Assembly (NCBI GenBank): GCA_043798775.1
Contig: JAZDOL010000042.1
Location: 1-7,985, forward strand
DNA length: 7,985 nt
Origin: CAZUEG01 sp043798775
GTDB lineage: Bacteria > Patescibacteriota > Minisyncoccia > Minisyncoccales > GWA2-46-15
Direction of reading: 5' to 3'
Shown: positions 1-6,080 of the stretch, one piece after another
Layout of the letters: every line of letters begins with the position of its first letter
How positions within the stretch are numbered: the first letter of the stretch is position 1
Notes under the pieces: model-generated
What the model saw: the letters and a program-made list of their open reading frames with translations, nothing else
Database searches by the model: none
What the model was told of the DNA's origin: nothing
Translations under genes and position numbers: made by a program

Positions 1-117
1 GAACGGAGCGACAACGAATGCGCTTCTTTAATGCAAAGGGCTAAAGATAAATTATTCAGCAGTTTTAATTGTCGTAAGCTTCAATTTCCGACGTTCTACA
101 CTAACTTCATTTCATGC

Positions 118-575
118 TCATCTCTTGATTAGAAAATACTGCCACGGGATATGTTCATTACGCCTTTGCCACCAAATATTTTCCCATACATAGTGAATCG
201 CTAAATTTTTCCATATCCCCCATTTTTTAAAATGGATCAGCATTTTTTCAACCAACACAATTTTCTTTTCGTAATCTTTATTAAAAAATATTCTGGTATA
301 TATCTTTTGCTCCCATGGCGAAATATGATTCAAGTAACCCCATTTGTGGAATACGTCAAACATAATATAACCGACCGAACATCCCAGTGCCGACATTGAG
401 CCGTTATTGAAGACGTGTCCCCTTGGGACTGGTTGCCAGAAGGCAAGGCAACATCGGCATAGCGACAAAATATATGCGCCGGTTTATAGAAAGTCGAATC
501 AAAATGAAAAGGCTTGGTCGGAATAATTTCGATTTGTTTTTTAACGCCTAATCTCTGAATATTTTTCTTTACCAT
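118..575 (-). pseudogene. Broken DNA glycosylase-like gene (AlkA/HhH-GPD type, N- and C-terminal remnants)
   Basis: Two minus-strand frames look like the two ends of one protein. The first starts at ATG 573-575 and holds a stretch with the pattern PTKPFHFDSTFYKPAH, which resembles the start of the N-terminal domain of AlkA-like 3-methyladenine glycosylases. The second frame, ending at TGA 118-120, reads WGIWKNLAIHYVWENIWWQRR near its end, much like the last helices of HhH-GPD glycosylases (W-x-x-W-x-x-L-A-x-H-Y-x-W-E). The frames differ and switch around 387-460, inside a cluster of hairpins. The remnants total roughly 130 codons, against about 200-300 residues for an intact enzyme, and neither the helix-hairpin-helix nor the catalytic Asp region can be seen, so the middle is lost. 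An active enzyme would remove damaged bases in base excision repair; this copy should be inactive. The family call rests on recalled motifs and is moderate; the broken state is better supported. Confidence 0.5.
387..460 (-). repeat. Multi-hairpin palindromic element, REP/MITE-like
   Basis: An outer stem pairs 388-398 with 449-459; read as minus-strand RNA it is 11 bp with two G-U pairs, while as plus-strand RNA those two pairs become C-A mismatches. Inside it lie two perfect 5-bp hairpins, 417-421 with 425-429 (loop of 3) and 433-437 with 442-446 (loop of 4), separated by 3 bases. An unpaired stretch (399-416) completes a branched fold. The element sits exactly where the glycosylase-like reading frame breaks, as expected for a small inserted element. 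No convincing target duplication is visible. A REP-type element mobilised by a Y1 (RAYT) transposase is one possibility, inferred from the paired-hairpin design only. Confidence 0.5.
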
Positions 576-585
576 AATCGCCAAT

Positions 586-608
586 GTAACGAGGAATGAC
601 CTCGTTAC
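586..608. repeat. Perfect 9-bp inverted repeat (hairpin)
   Basis: Bases 586-594 (GTAACGAGG) pair perfectly with 600-608 around a 5-base loop. On the minus strand it begins just after the TAA at 610-612 and before the glycosylase-like remnant, which is where a transcript end for the radical SAM unit would be expected. There is no T-run after it on the minus strand and only TTTAAG on the plus strand, so a standard intrinsic terminator is not supported. It could be an mRNA-stabilising 3' hairpin or another small palindromic repeat. Confidence 0.55.
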
Positions 609-609
609 T

Positions 610-678
610 TTAAGAATTTAGAATCAACTCGCCAACTTTCACATTATCCGCGCCACTGATTTCTTTAGTTTTAATCAA
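610..678 (-). CDS. Possible 22-residue coupled ORF or displaced C-terminal tail
   Basis: A 22-codon minus-strand frame starts with TTG at 676-678, overlapping the TAA of the upstream gene, and ends at TAA 610-612, two bases before the 586-608 hairpin. Its translation, with the core KEISGADNVKVGELILNS, looks more like natural protein than random sequence. It may be a tail separated from the preceding gene by a frameshift (real or from assembly), a translationally coupled micro-peptide, or a leftover of a deleted gene. There is no ribosome binding site of its own. I do not recognise it. Confidence 0.22.
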   Translation of the reverse strand: MIKTKEISGADNVKVGELILNS

Positions 679-1015
679 TTACCAGAAGTTCCTGAAACGG
701 ACGATCTCTGTTGATAAAAGACAAGCTTTCTGCTAAAACTGCTCCTTGTTCACCGTCAAGATCGTACCTCACTACCTTATCCCCGACAGAAAAAGATTTT
801 CTTGTTATTGGATCTTTTAATCGGGTTATAACTTCCGAATCGTCGGGGCCGAGAATAACAACCGAAACCAGACATGTTCTTGCTCTCGCCTCCATAATAT
901 CTTCGGGGAAAATTGCCCTTACGGTATGCTGGCCAGGACGAACTTCGGCCGTTACTTGCTCTTGTCCCCTAATCGAAGAGTATTCTTCGCGACGGGGTTC
1001 TTCGGGTTTTTTCAT
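671..1015 (-). CDS. Small unknown protein downstream of a radical SAM gene
   Basis: A 114-residue protein of unknown function. I chose ATG 1013-1015; the frame also offers a TTG four codons upstream (1025-1027), and neither has a Shine-Dalgarno sequence. The first 20 or so residues are polar and charged (MKKPEEPRREE), probably disordered. The rest alternates hydrophobic and polar residues with glycine/aspartate turns (ILGPDDSEV, SFSVGDKVVRYDLDGEQGAVL), suggesting a small beta-rich domain. There is no signal peptide or membrane segment and only one Cys (about residue 48), so it is not an obvious iron-sulfur protein or a Cys-rich RiPP precursor. It starts 24 bases after the radical SAM stop on the same strand, so the two are probably co-transcribed. 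The plus-strand frame over the same bases is Ser/Thr-rich and looks like a shadow. Coding status fairly likely; function unknown. Confidence 0.6.
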   Translation of the reverse strand: MKKPEEPRREEYSSIRGQEQVTAEVRPGQHTVRAIFPEDIMEARARTCLVSVVILGPDDSEVITRLKDPITRKSFSVGDKVVRYDLDGEQGAVLAESLSFINRDRPFQELLVID

Positions 1016-1039
1016 ATTATTAATCAACGATTAATGATA

Positions 1040-2098
1040 TTAGCTATATCTAATCTTTGACCAAAGAAACTGAATCGGATTTTGCCGGTAGTAAGTTGAA
1101 CAGAACATACACGATGGGATACATTTTTTAGTACACCACTTCAAGTTTCTCTCCCGATACTCTTTTATCTGCGGATAATAATCTTTCTTTAAATCACGAA
1201 TATTAAGATCAAGATACGGCAAATAGCCGCATATCCCAACCCGGCCATCGGTATCAATGTTTAATGTGTACTTTCCGCCGTCGCAAACCCAATCAAGGTC
1301 GCCTTGGATCCATTTCTTTACCGCTTCGTAGTAGGCAATCGGCTCAAGTAATCGATAGCCGTTTTGTTTTTTATCGATTAAATAGTCGGCAGTTCTGATC
1401 ACTTCTTCCCTATCGCTTTCTTCTAAAAGCAATTTCTTAAGATGCGAATTCTGACGGTAATCTTCAAGTGATTTTGGATTTTGAACAAAAATCGTCGCCA
1501 TAATTATTTTATTACGATGGCAAAATTCCAGCATCGTCGGCACCTGCTTGATATTGTTTTTTGTAACAACACAATTTAGCATTAAAGATAATCCGCCTTT
1601 TTCCTTTTCGGTTATCAAGGCCTTAAGCGTTTCGGATGCTTGCGGTAATTCTTTTTTACTATCACTAAATCCGGCAACTATGGAGTCGATTGAAATATTG
1701 ATTGTCCCCAACCCAACGCTTAATAGTTGCCTTAATAGCGTTTTCCCATTAATAGTTCTTCGCGAGTCAATCAAAAACGCGCCATTGGTAGACAATTGAG
1801 TATAGATATTATTTTTTGAACAAAACTCAACAATTTCTACAAGGTCAGCGCGAATTGTCGGCTCCCCGCCCATTAGCGCCACGCAACGGCATCCTAAATC
1901 TTTCAATTTCAGAACAATTTCTTTTACCTCATCAAGCGTCGGATTCTTTCGCAAGTTATCCCTGGCGCCACAATATTCGCAATCGAAATTACAATGGCGG
2001 GTAACATAAAAATGGGCCCACAACGGCGTCGGTTTTACTAATGACCGGACAAACGACCGGCCCATCGTGGATATAACTCCGGGATTTTTTTTATTCAT
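1040..2098 (-). CDS. Radical SAM protein with SPASM-like C-terminal cysteines
   Basis: A 352-residue radical SAM enzyme. The cluster-binding motif CNFDCEYC (Cys36, Cys40, Cys43; C-x3-C-x2-C) should hold the [4Fe-4S] that cleaves S-adenosylmethionine, and GGEP at 77-80 is the usual SAM-contact motif. The C-terminus has six further cysteines (272, 290, 322, 326, 330, 333), a spacing like SPASM/twitch domains that hold one or two auxiliary iron-sulfur clusters. In the family such enzymes modify peptides, proteins or small molecules (PqqE, anaerobic sulfatase-maturating enzymes, MoaA relatives), but the substrate here is unknown. It looks cytosolic: the N-terminal about 25 residues are basic and amphipathic without a membrane segment. 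Start ATG 2096-2098 is not supported by a clear ribosome binding site; Met12 is an alternative. It lies about 100 bases downstream of a tRNA-Gly on the same strand and is followed at 24 bases by a small unknown gene, the obvious candidate partner. Confidence 0.88.
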   Translation of the reverse strand: MNKKNPGVISTMGRSFVRSLVKPTPLWAHFYVTRHCNFDCEYCGARDNLRKNPTLDEVKEIVLKLKDLGCRCVALMGGEPTIRADLVEIVEFCSKNNIYTQLSTNGAFLIDSRRTINGKTLLRQLLSVGLGTINISIDSIVAGFSDSKKELPQASETLKALITEKEKGGLSLMLNCVVTKNNIKQVPTMLEFCHRNKIIMATIFVQNPKSLEDYRQNSHLKKLLLEESDREEVIRTADYLIDKKQNGYRLLEPIAYYEAVKKWIQGDLDWVCDGGKYTLNIDTDGRVGICGYLPYLDLNIRDLKKDYYPQIKEYRERNLKWCTKKCIPSCMFCSTYYRQNPIQFLWSKIRYS

Positions 2099-2178
2099 GG
2101 TACAATTGTGAATTCCGTACGATTACTTACAATACAAATAACGGTAATATCTGACCTCATCCCCTATCGCCCGTTTTC

Positions 2179-2196
2179 AAAAACCGAGTATACTCG
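2179..2196 (-). terminator. Small hairpin plus T-run after tRNA-Gly
   Basis: The palindrome CGAGTATACTCG (2185-2196) gives a 4-bp stem, 5 with a U-G pair, with a TATA loop. It is followed on the minus strand by G and five T (2179-2183). It begins two bases past the tRNA discriminator base, where a tRNA transcript would be ended or trimmed. The stem is short, so termination may be partial, allowing readthrough into the radical SAM gene. Confidence 0.45.
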
Positions 2197-2198
2197 AG

Positions 2199-2269
2199 AG
2201 CGAGCGAGCGGAATCGGACCGCCGTCTCTTCCTTGGGAAGGAAGCATATTGCCATTATACGACGCTCGC
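2199..2269 (-). tRNA. tRNA-Gly (anticodon CCC)
   Basis: Folded by hand from 2269 downward it gives a full cloverleaf. The acceptor stem GCGAGCG pairs perfectly with CGCTCGC (7 bp). The D-stem GTAT/ATAT has a 7-base loop containing GG. The anticodon stem CTTCC/GGAAG (5 bp) carries the loop TTCCCAA, giving anticodon CCC, read as glycine GGG. The variable loop is AGAC, and the T-stem is GGCGG/CCGCT with one G-U pair. The start TCGTATAATGGC is very close to the classic bacterial tRNA-Gly, and the discriminator is U73, as in bacterial tRNA-Gly. CCA is not encoded (CTC follows), so it must be added by nucleotidyltransferase. The T-loop reads TCCGATT, with C where almost all elongator tRNAs have U (pseudouridine) 55. 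Only 71 bases long. It supplies the decoder for GGG codons. Confidence 0.9.
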
Positions 2270-2382
2270 GCTAATTGTCCTTTGTATGGATACTTACCGT
2301 AAATACTTATTGCCTGGTTACACATTCCTGGCTTATTCTATCCAATTTTCGCCAATGCGACAAGTCAAATAAGCATCATAAT

Positions 2383-3666
2383 ATGAAAACAGTTTTTTAT
2401 TACGGGTTTGTTCTTGGCCGTAATCCGGCTATCGGAGCAACCGAGATATATGTTCGACTAAAAAATACCATCGTCGAGCTGGCGTTAGTTTCTCCCCGAC
2501 TAATCGTGCTGGGGCTAAGTGAAGAATTAGCAAATCCAGCACAGGCCATTAATCGCTTATACGGAACCGTTAAGATCGTCGAGTTGCCCAACGGAATGGT
2601 CCCAAATAGTGATTATCGTGGCCTTAAAATAGATGTTGCCTTGTTTTTGCGATTAATTCCAAAACAAATCCACCGGATCACTTTTGGCTTTAGTATTTAC
2701 AATATTGACGCTCCCCAACCACGATACGATGAGATAAGGAAGAATTTGATTCCCTTGGCATACAAATTAAAAAAAGAGCTTAAGATTGCCGGTTATAATG
2801 CTAATTTTCTGGGACTAAAGGTAGGCGAAGTCACAACCAACACCATTAACGACAAACAAATGATCGGAAAAGGCGTTGATTTTGCCGTGATCATTATTAA
2901 CGGAAATATTATTATCGGAAAAACAGTGGCAATTCAAAACACCGAAGACTACGAAAGAAGAAATTACCATCGGCCATTTAGAAATCTCCGGTCCGGGACT
3001 ATGCCGATAAAACTTGCCCGGTCAATGATTGCTTTGGCGGAGGCGCCGCTTGACAGCATGGTCGTCGATCCGTTTTGCGGAAGCGGCACGATAATCACGG
3101 AATTAATTCTTATGGGATTCACTAATATCGTTGGCAGTGATAACGACCCAAACGCGATAAAAGAAACCGGGGCAAACATTCAATGGCTTTTTGATAATTA
3201 CCCGGAGATAAGGGAAAAACAAATATTATTGAAAGTTGGTATTAACGATGCTGTATTGGTTAGCGATCAATTTAAAACAAAAAACATCAGGGCGATTATC
3301 AGTGAACCGTATCTAGGCCCGATATTCAAAACTAATCCGAGCAAAGAAACGGTGAACCAGCTTTTTGTTTATCTGGCCGATCTTTATTTGCGATTTTTTA
3401 AATCTGCCAATAAATGCCTGAAAACCGACGCCAAGATCGTATTCATTTTTCCGGTTATTCCCGTTAACAACCAGTTTATGTATCTTGATATTCTTGATGA
3501 TATTGAAATTGCCGGTTTTAAGCCGGTTATGCCGTTGCCGTTAGAATGGTGCGAATCATATCCTTACGAGATAACCAATCGAAACTCGTTTCTTGTTAAA
3601 AAAGAGGGGCAGATTCTTATCCGCGAACTTTTCGTGTTTGAGAAAACAGGAGAACTAAGCCATTAA
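2383..3666 (+). CDS. THUMP/Trm11-like SAM-dependent RNA methyltransferase
   Basis: A 427-residue protein related to the Trm11/archaeal Trm-G10 group, which methylates guanosine N2 in tRNA. The C-terminal Rossmann domain shows motif I DPFCGSGT (229-236), the acidic loop SDNDP (252-256) and motif IV SEPY (307-310). Before it, RNYHRPFRN (193-201) and SGTMPIKLARSM match the linker typical of this group. Residues about 60-185 could form a THUMP-like RNA-binding domain (inferred, divergent). Motif IV is SEPYLGP rather than the usual DPPYG, so the exact base or position modified is uncertain. I chose ATG 2383 because MKTVFYYGFVLGRNP looks like a true N-terminus; the frame is open back to TTG 2275, but that 36-residue extension lacks family character and overlaps the likely promoter. 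A weak promoter (TTGCCT 2310-2315, 18-base spacer, TATTCT 2334-2339) is possible. No Shine-Dalgarno. Its stop shares TTAA with the convergent FtsB/DivIC gene. Confidence 0.8.
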   Translation: MKTVFYYGFVLGRNPAIGATEIYVRLKNTIVELALVSPRLIVLGLSEELANPAQAINRLYGTVKIVELPNGMVPNSDYRGLKIDVALFLRLIPKQIHRITFGFSIYNIDAPQPRYDEIRKNLIPLAYKLKKELKIAGYNANFLGLKVGEVTTNTINDKQMIGKGVDFAVIIINGNIIIGKTVAIQNTEDYERRNYHRPFRNLRSGTMPIKLARSMIALAEAPLDSMVVDPFCGSGTIITELILMGFTNIVGSDNDPNAIKETGANIQWLFDNYPEIREKQILLKVGINDAVLVSDQFKTKNIRAIISEPYLGPIFKTNPSKETVNQLFVYLADLYLRFFKSANKCLKTDAKIVFIFPVIPVNNQFMYLDILDDIEIAGFKPVMPLPLEWCESYPYEITNRNSFLVKKEGQILIRELFVFEKTGELSH

Positions 3667-4061
3667 TCGTCCACTCCTATTGTTTTTAGTATTTTCTGCC
3701 ACCAGTTTAGTTCTTTTTCTGGGACCGATATCGGTTTTTCTTCCGGCGGGATTACAACAACAACCTCTTCTCCTTGCTTTTTCAAAAGCATTTTGTCCCG
3801 CGCCGCTTCTTCCATTTTTACCGGATCGCTCAAATCGCCAATTCCTTCTTTTAGGATTTTATTTTTTCCCAATAGAACCGCGAGTTTTTGATCGGTAATC
3901 TTTAATTGATTATTTAGCTCCACCCTTTGCCTGTATAGCTTCCAGTTAGAGTATGCCAAGAATGTCGCAGCTAATATTACGAATAAAACAATAACGCCAG
4001 TAGCTACCCGCTGATTGCCATCCTTTTGCCTCTTTATTATTTTTCGTGTTCGCGTTATCAT
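3663..4061 (-). CDS. Septum formation initiator family protein (FtsB/DivIC-like)
   Basis: A 132-residue bitopic membrane protein. A short basic cytoplasmic N-terminus (1-18, rich in Arg/Lys) precedes one membrane helix (about 19-37), then a coiled coil (about 38-75, WKLYRQRVELNNQLKITDQK and on). Next comes the family's conserved segment LSDPVKMEEAARDKMLLKKQGEEVVVV, which matches the DP..IE..AREKLGLVKPGE pattern of FtsB/DivIC. The C-terminal tail is extended, with prolines and WW near the end. In the family these proteins form the FtsB-FtsL-FtsQ (DivIC-FtsL-DivIB) complex that activates septal wall synthesis. Its length fits DivIC better than the about 100-residue E. coli FtsB. No Shine-Dalgarno is seen; a TATAAT lies 5 bases before the ATG, suggesting a leaderless mRNA. 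It sits near murJ and lepA and converges on the methyltransferase with overlapping stops. Confidence 0.85.
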   Translation of the reverse strand: MITRTRKIIKRQKDGNQRVATGVIVLFVILAATFLAYSNWKLYRQRVELNNQLKITDQKLAVLLGKNKILKEGIGDLSDPVKMEEAARDKMLLKKQGEEVVVVIPPEEKPISVPEKELNWWQKILKTIGVDD

Positions 4062-4066
4062 TTCGT

Positions 4067-4072
4067 ATTATA
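4067..4072 (-). promoter_or_regulatory. Consensus -10 box directly upstream of the FtsB/DivIC-like gene
   Basis: The minus strand reads TATAAT at 4072-4067, then five bases, then ATG at 4061. Transcription normally starts 6-8 bases past the -10 box, so the start would fall on or inside the initiation codon and the mRNA would be leaderless. No good -35 is found at 16-18 bases upstream. The site lies in the 29-bp gap to the divergent micro-protein gene, whose promoter must use the same AT-rich bases. Confidence 0.45.
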
Positions 4073-4090
4073 TTGTAATTTAACCAAAAT

Positions 4091-4192
4091 ATGACCAAAC
4101 AAACTAAATTGATAAAAATTGTATGGACTATCGTTATCAGCCTTATCGCCTTAAGCACGATTATTCTCCTTATCGCTCCCTTATTTCAATAA
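4091..4192 (+). CDS. 33-residue single-helix membrane micro-protein
   Basis: The frame runs from ATG 4091 to TAA 4190-4192. It has a basic, polar start (MTKQTKLIKIVW) followed by an unbroken hydrophobic stretch to near the end (about residues 8-31, ending APLFQ), so it should be a small inner-membrane protein with a cytosolic N-terminus. It fills the gap between the FtsB/DivIC-like gene (divergent, 29 bp away) and lepA (convergent, stop 12 bp away). No Shine-Dalgarno is visible. From memory, similar 30-40 residue one-helix peptides occur in Patescibacteria genomes, but I cannot verify that here. Being beside a divisome gene makes a division- or envelope-related role imaginable; function unknown. 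Confidence 0.55.
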   Translation: MTKQTKLIKIVWTIVISLIALSTIILLIAPLFQ

Positions 4193-4204
4193 CGCAACGA
4201 TAAA

Positions 4205-6046
4205 TTATTTGCGCATCATCTCAAAGAATACTTTGGGCGGGATTCTCACTCGTCCTTTTTCTTTTAGTTCTTTTTTGCCTTTTTTCTGCCGTTCTAATAA
4301 TTTTTTCTTTCGGGAATAGTCGCCTCCGTACAGGGCGCCGGTAACATCTTTTCCCTTGGCGCTCATTGTTTCTCGGGCGATAATCGTTCCGCCAATCACT
4401 GCCTGGAGAGGAACGCTGAATAATTGCGCCGGTAAATTATCCTTTAGTTTTATTAAAAATTCTCTGGCCTCGCGATTCGCGCTTTGCCGAGGAACAATCC
4501 GCGAGAACGCTTCTTCTTTTTTCTCGGCAATCAAAATCTCCATCTTTATTAAATCAGCTTTTCTATATTCCACGAATTCATAATTCAATGAAGCGTATCC
4601 CTGGCTAACGCTTTTCAATTTTTCATAGAATCCAGTGATTACCTCGATTAGGGGAACTTCGTATATTAGAAGAAATACATTACCGCTAAAATATTTTGTT
4701 TCCAGATAGTTCCCCCTCAAAGCCGAGGTAATCTCCATTACCGCTCCTAAGTAATTATTGGGGGTTAGTACTTCCAATTTTACCCATGGCTCCTTTGATT
4801 CCTTTATCATACTGTCCTGTGGCCATTCGATTGCCGACCTGATCCACACTTCCTCGCCACGACTATTAACGATTTGGTAGGCAACCGATGGAGTAGAAAT
4901 CACAAGCTCCATTCCAAACTCGCGAAATAACCGTTCGGTGATAATCTCCGCGTGAAGAGATCCCAAAAACCCGCAACGAAAACCGCGGCCCAATATTTCT
5001 TTCATTTCCGGCTCAATTGTCAGAGCCGGATCGGTTAATAGTAGTTTATCAAGGGACTCTTTTAGTTCTTCATAGTCATCGGGATTCTCCGGATAAACGC
5101 TTAAATATACCATCGATTTTGGTTCGCGGTATCCTGGCAACTGCTCGATATGTGAACTTTGATCGAGTGATCTTTTCGATAGATCGTTATCCGATTCTTT
5201 GATAATCGTATCCCCGACCCGAACCTTTCCCGGCTCTTTAATACCGGTAGCAATATATCCTATATCACCACTGGCCAAATATTCGGCGCTTGCCATCTCG
5301 GGTTTAAAAAAGCCAACTTCAACGACCTCGCTAGTTGTTTTTTGGGCCATTAAATAAATCCGGTCGCCAGCCCTAATCTCGCCGTCAACAATTTTCACAA
5401 AAACAATTACCCCTTTATATGAATCGTATTTTGAATCGAAAATCAAAGCGCGAAGCGGTTTGTCGGTGTTTATTTTTGGCGGAGGAACTTGCTCAATAAC
5501 TATTCGAAGAAGATCTTCTACTCCTGTGCCGAGCTTGGCAGAGATCTTAAAGATCGACTCGGGATCCATTTCTAAAACCGAGGCGATCTGGTCTTGGGTT
5601 TCCTGAATCATCGCCTGTGGCATATCGATTTTATTGACCGCTGGAACAATAACAAGATTCTGCTCTCGCGCCAACTTTAAATTTGCCAGGGTTTGCGCTT
5701 GAATTCCCTTGGTGGCATCAACTAACAAAATAACTCCGTCTACTGCCGCCAAAGATCGCGATACTTCATAAGAAAAATCAACATGTCCCGGAGTATCTAT
5801 CAAATTTAACACATAAGACACACCATTAAGTTGATATTCCATCCTAACGGGTTGCATTTTGATGGTGATCCCTTTTTCTCGTTCAAGTTCCATCATATCC
5901 AAGAATTGCGGTCGCATTTTTCCCGGTGGCACCGTTTTTGTTATCTCAAGCAAGCGATCGGCAAGCGTTGACTTGCCATGATCGATGTGGCTTAAAATAG
6001 CAAAGTTCCTGGTCATTATCTTTTTTGACTTTAAGTTATCCATCAT
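4205..6046 (-). CDS. lepA: Elongation factor 4 (LepA), ribosome-associated GTPase
   Basis: A 613-residue translational GTPase of normal LepA length. The G domain is complete: G1 SHIDHGKST (19-27), switch region EREKGITIK (55-63), G3 DTPGHVDF (84-91), G4 NKID (138-141) and G5 SAK (169-171). The LepA/EF-G-like domains III and V follow, including the segment RGFRCGFLGSLHAEI. The LepA-specific C-terminal domain is present (GGTIIARETMSAKGKDVTGA, YGGDYSRKKKLLERQKKGKK) and ends in RVRIPPKVFFEMMRK, close to the family's usual ending. EF4 binds ribosomes, affects elongation and back-translocation and supports 30S assembly. Start ATG 6044-6046 is preceded by GGGG (6056-6059) at 9 bases; ATG at Met2 and Met11 (TRNFAILSHIDHGKS) are also credible, the latter closest to typical LepA N-termini. 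It lies 34 bases downstream of murJ and is probably in the same operon. Nothing is missing. Confidence 0.97.
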   Translation of the reverse strand: MMDNLKSKKIMTRNFAILSHIDHGKSTLADRLLEITKTVPPGKMRPQFLDMMELEREKGITIKMQPVRMEYQLNGVSYVLNLIDTPGHVDFSYEVSRSLAAVDGVILLVDATKGIQAQTLANLKLAREQNLVIVPAVNKIDMPQAMIQETQDQIASVLEMDPESIFKISAKLGTGVEDLLRIVIEQVPPPKINTDKPLRALIFDSKYDSYKGVIVFVKIVDGEIRAGDRIYLMAQKTTSEVVEVGFFKPEMASAEYLASGDIGYIATGIKEPGKVRVGDTIIKESDNDLSKRSLDQSSHIEQLPGYREPKSMVYLSVYPENPDDYEELKESLDKLLLTDPALTIEPEMKEILGRGFRCGFLGSLHAEIITERLFREFGMELVISTPSVAYQIVNSRGEEVWIRSAIEWPQDSMIKESKEPWVKLEVLTPNNYLGAVMEITSALRGNYLETKYFSGNVFLLIYEVPLIEVITGFYEKLKSVSQGYASLNYEFVEYRKADLIKMEILIAEKKEEAFSRIVPRQSANREAREFLIKLKDNLPAQLFSVPLQAVIGGTIIARETMSAKGKDVTGALYGGDYSRKKKLLERQKKGKKELKEKGRVRIPPKVFFEMMRK

Positions 6047-6080
6047 AGTTTAGATCCCCGAATTGTTATTGATTTTCTTA

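Noticed and set aside
1..132. Plus-strand open frame running in from the left edge, ending at TAG 130-132
   Set aside because: Only 43 codons with no recognisable motif, and it overlaps the C-terminal end of the glycosylase-like remnant; an open run of this length is expected by chance fairly often. It could be the tail of a gene outside the window.
711..1034. Plus-strand 107-codon frame opposite the small unknown gene
   Set aside because: Its product is rich in Ser/Thr/Arg in the way of antisense shadows, while the minus-strand frame fits the operon direction and has plausible domain-like composition.
2108..2302. Plus-strand 64-codon frame across the tRNA region
   Set aside because: It lies over the tRNA-Gly cloverleaf and its terminator on the other strand, so the base pattern is explained by the RNA gene.
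2275..2382. Upstream extension of the methyltransferase from TTG 2275
   Set aside because: The 36 extra residues lack family character and cover the intergenic promoter region; MKTVFYYGFVLGRNP at 2383 is a natural start.
3946..4158. Minus-strand 70-codon frame overlapping the FtsB/DivIC-like gene start
   Set aside because: It is mostly antisense to the micro-protein and out of frame with the well-supported division gene; its hydrophobic start is the mirror of the micro-protein helix.
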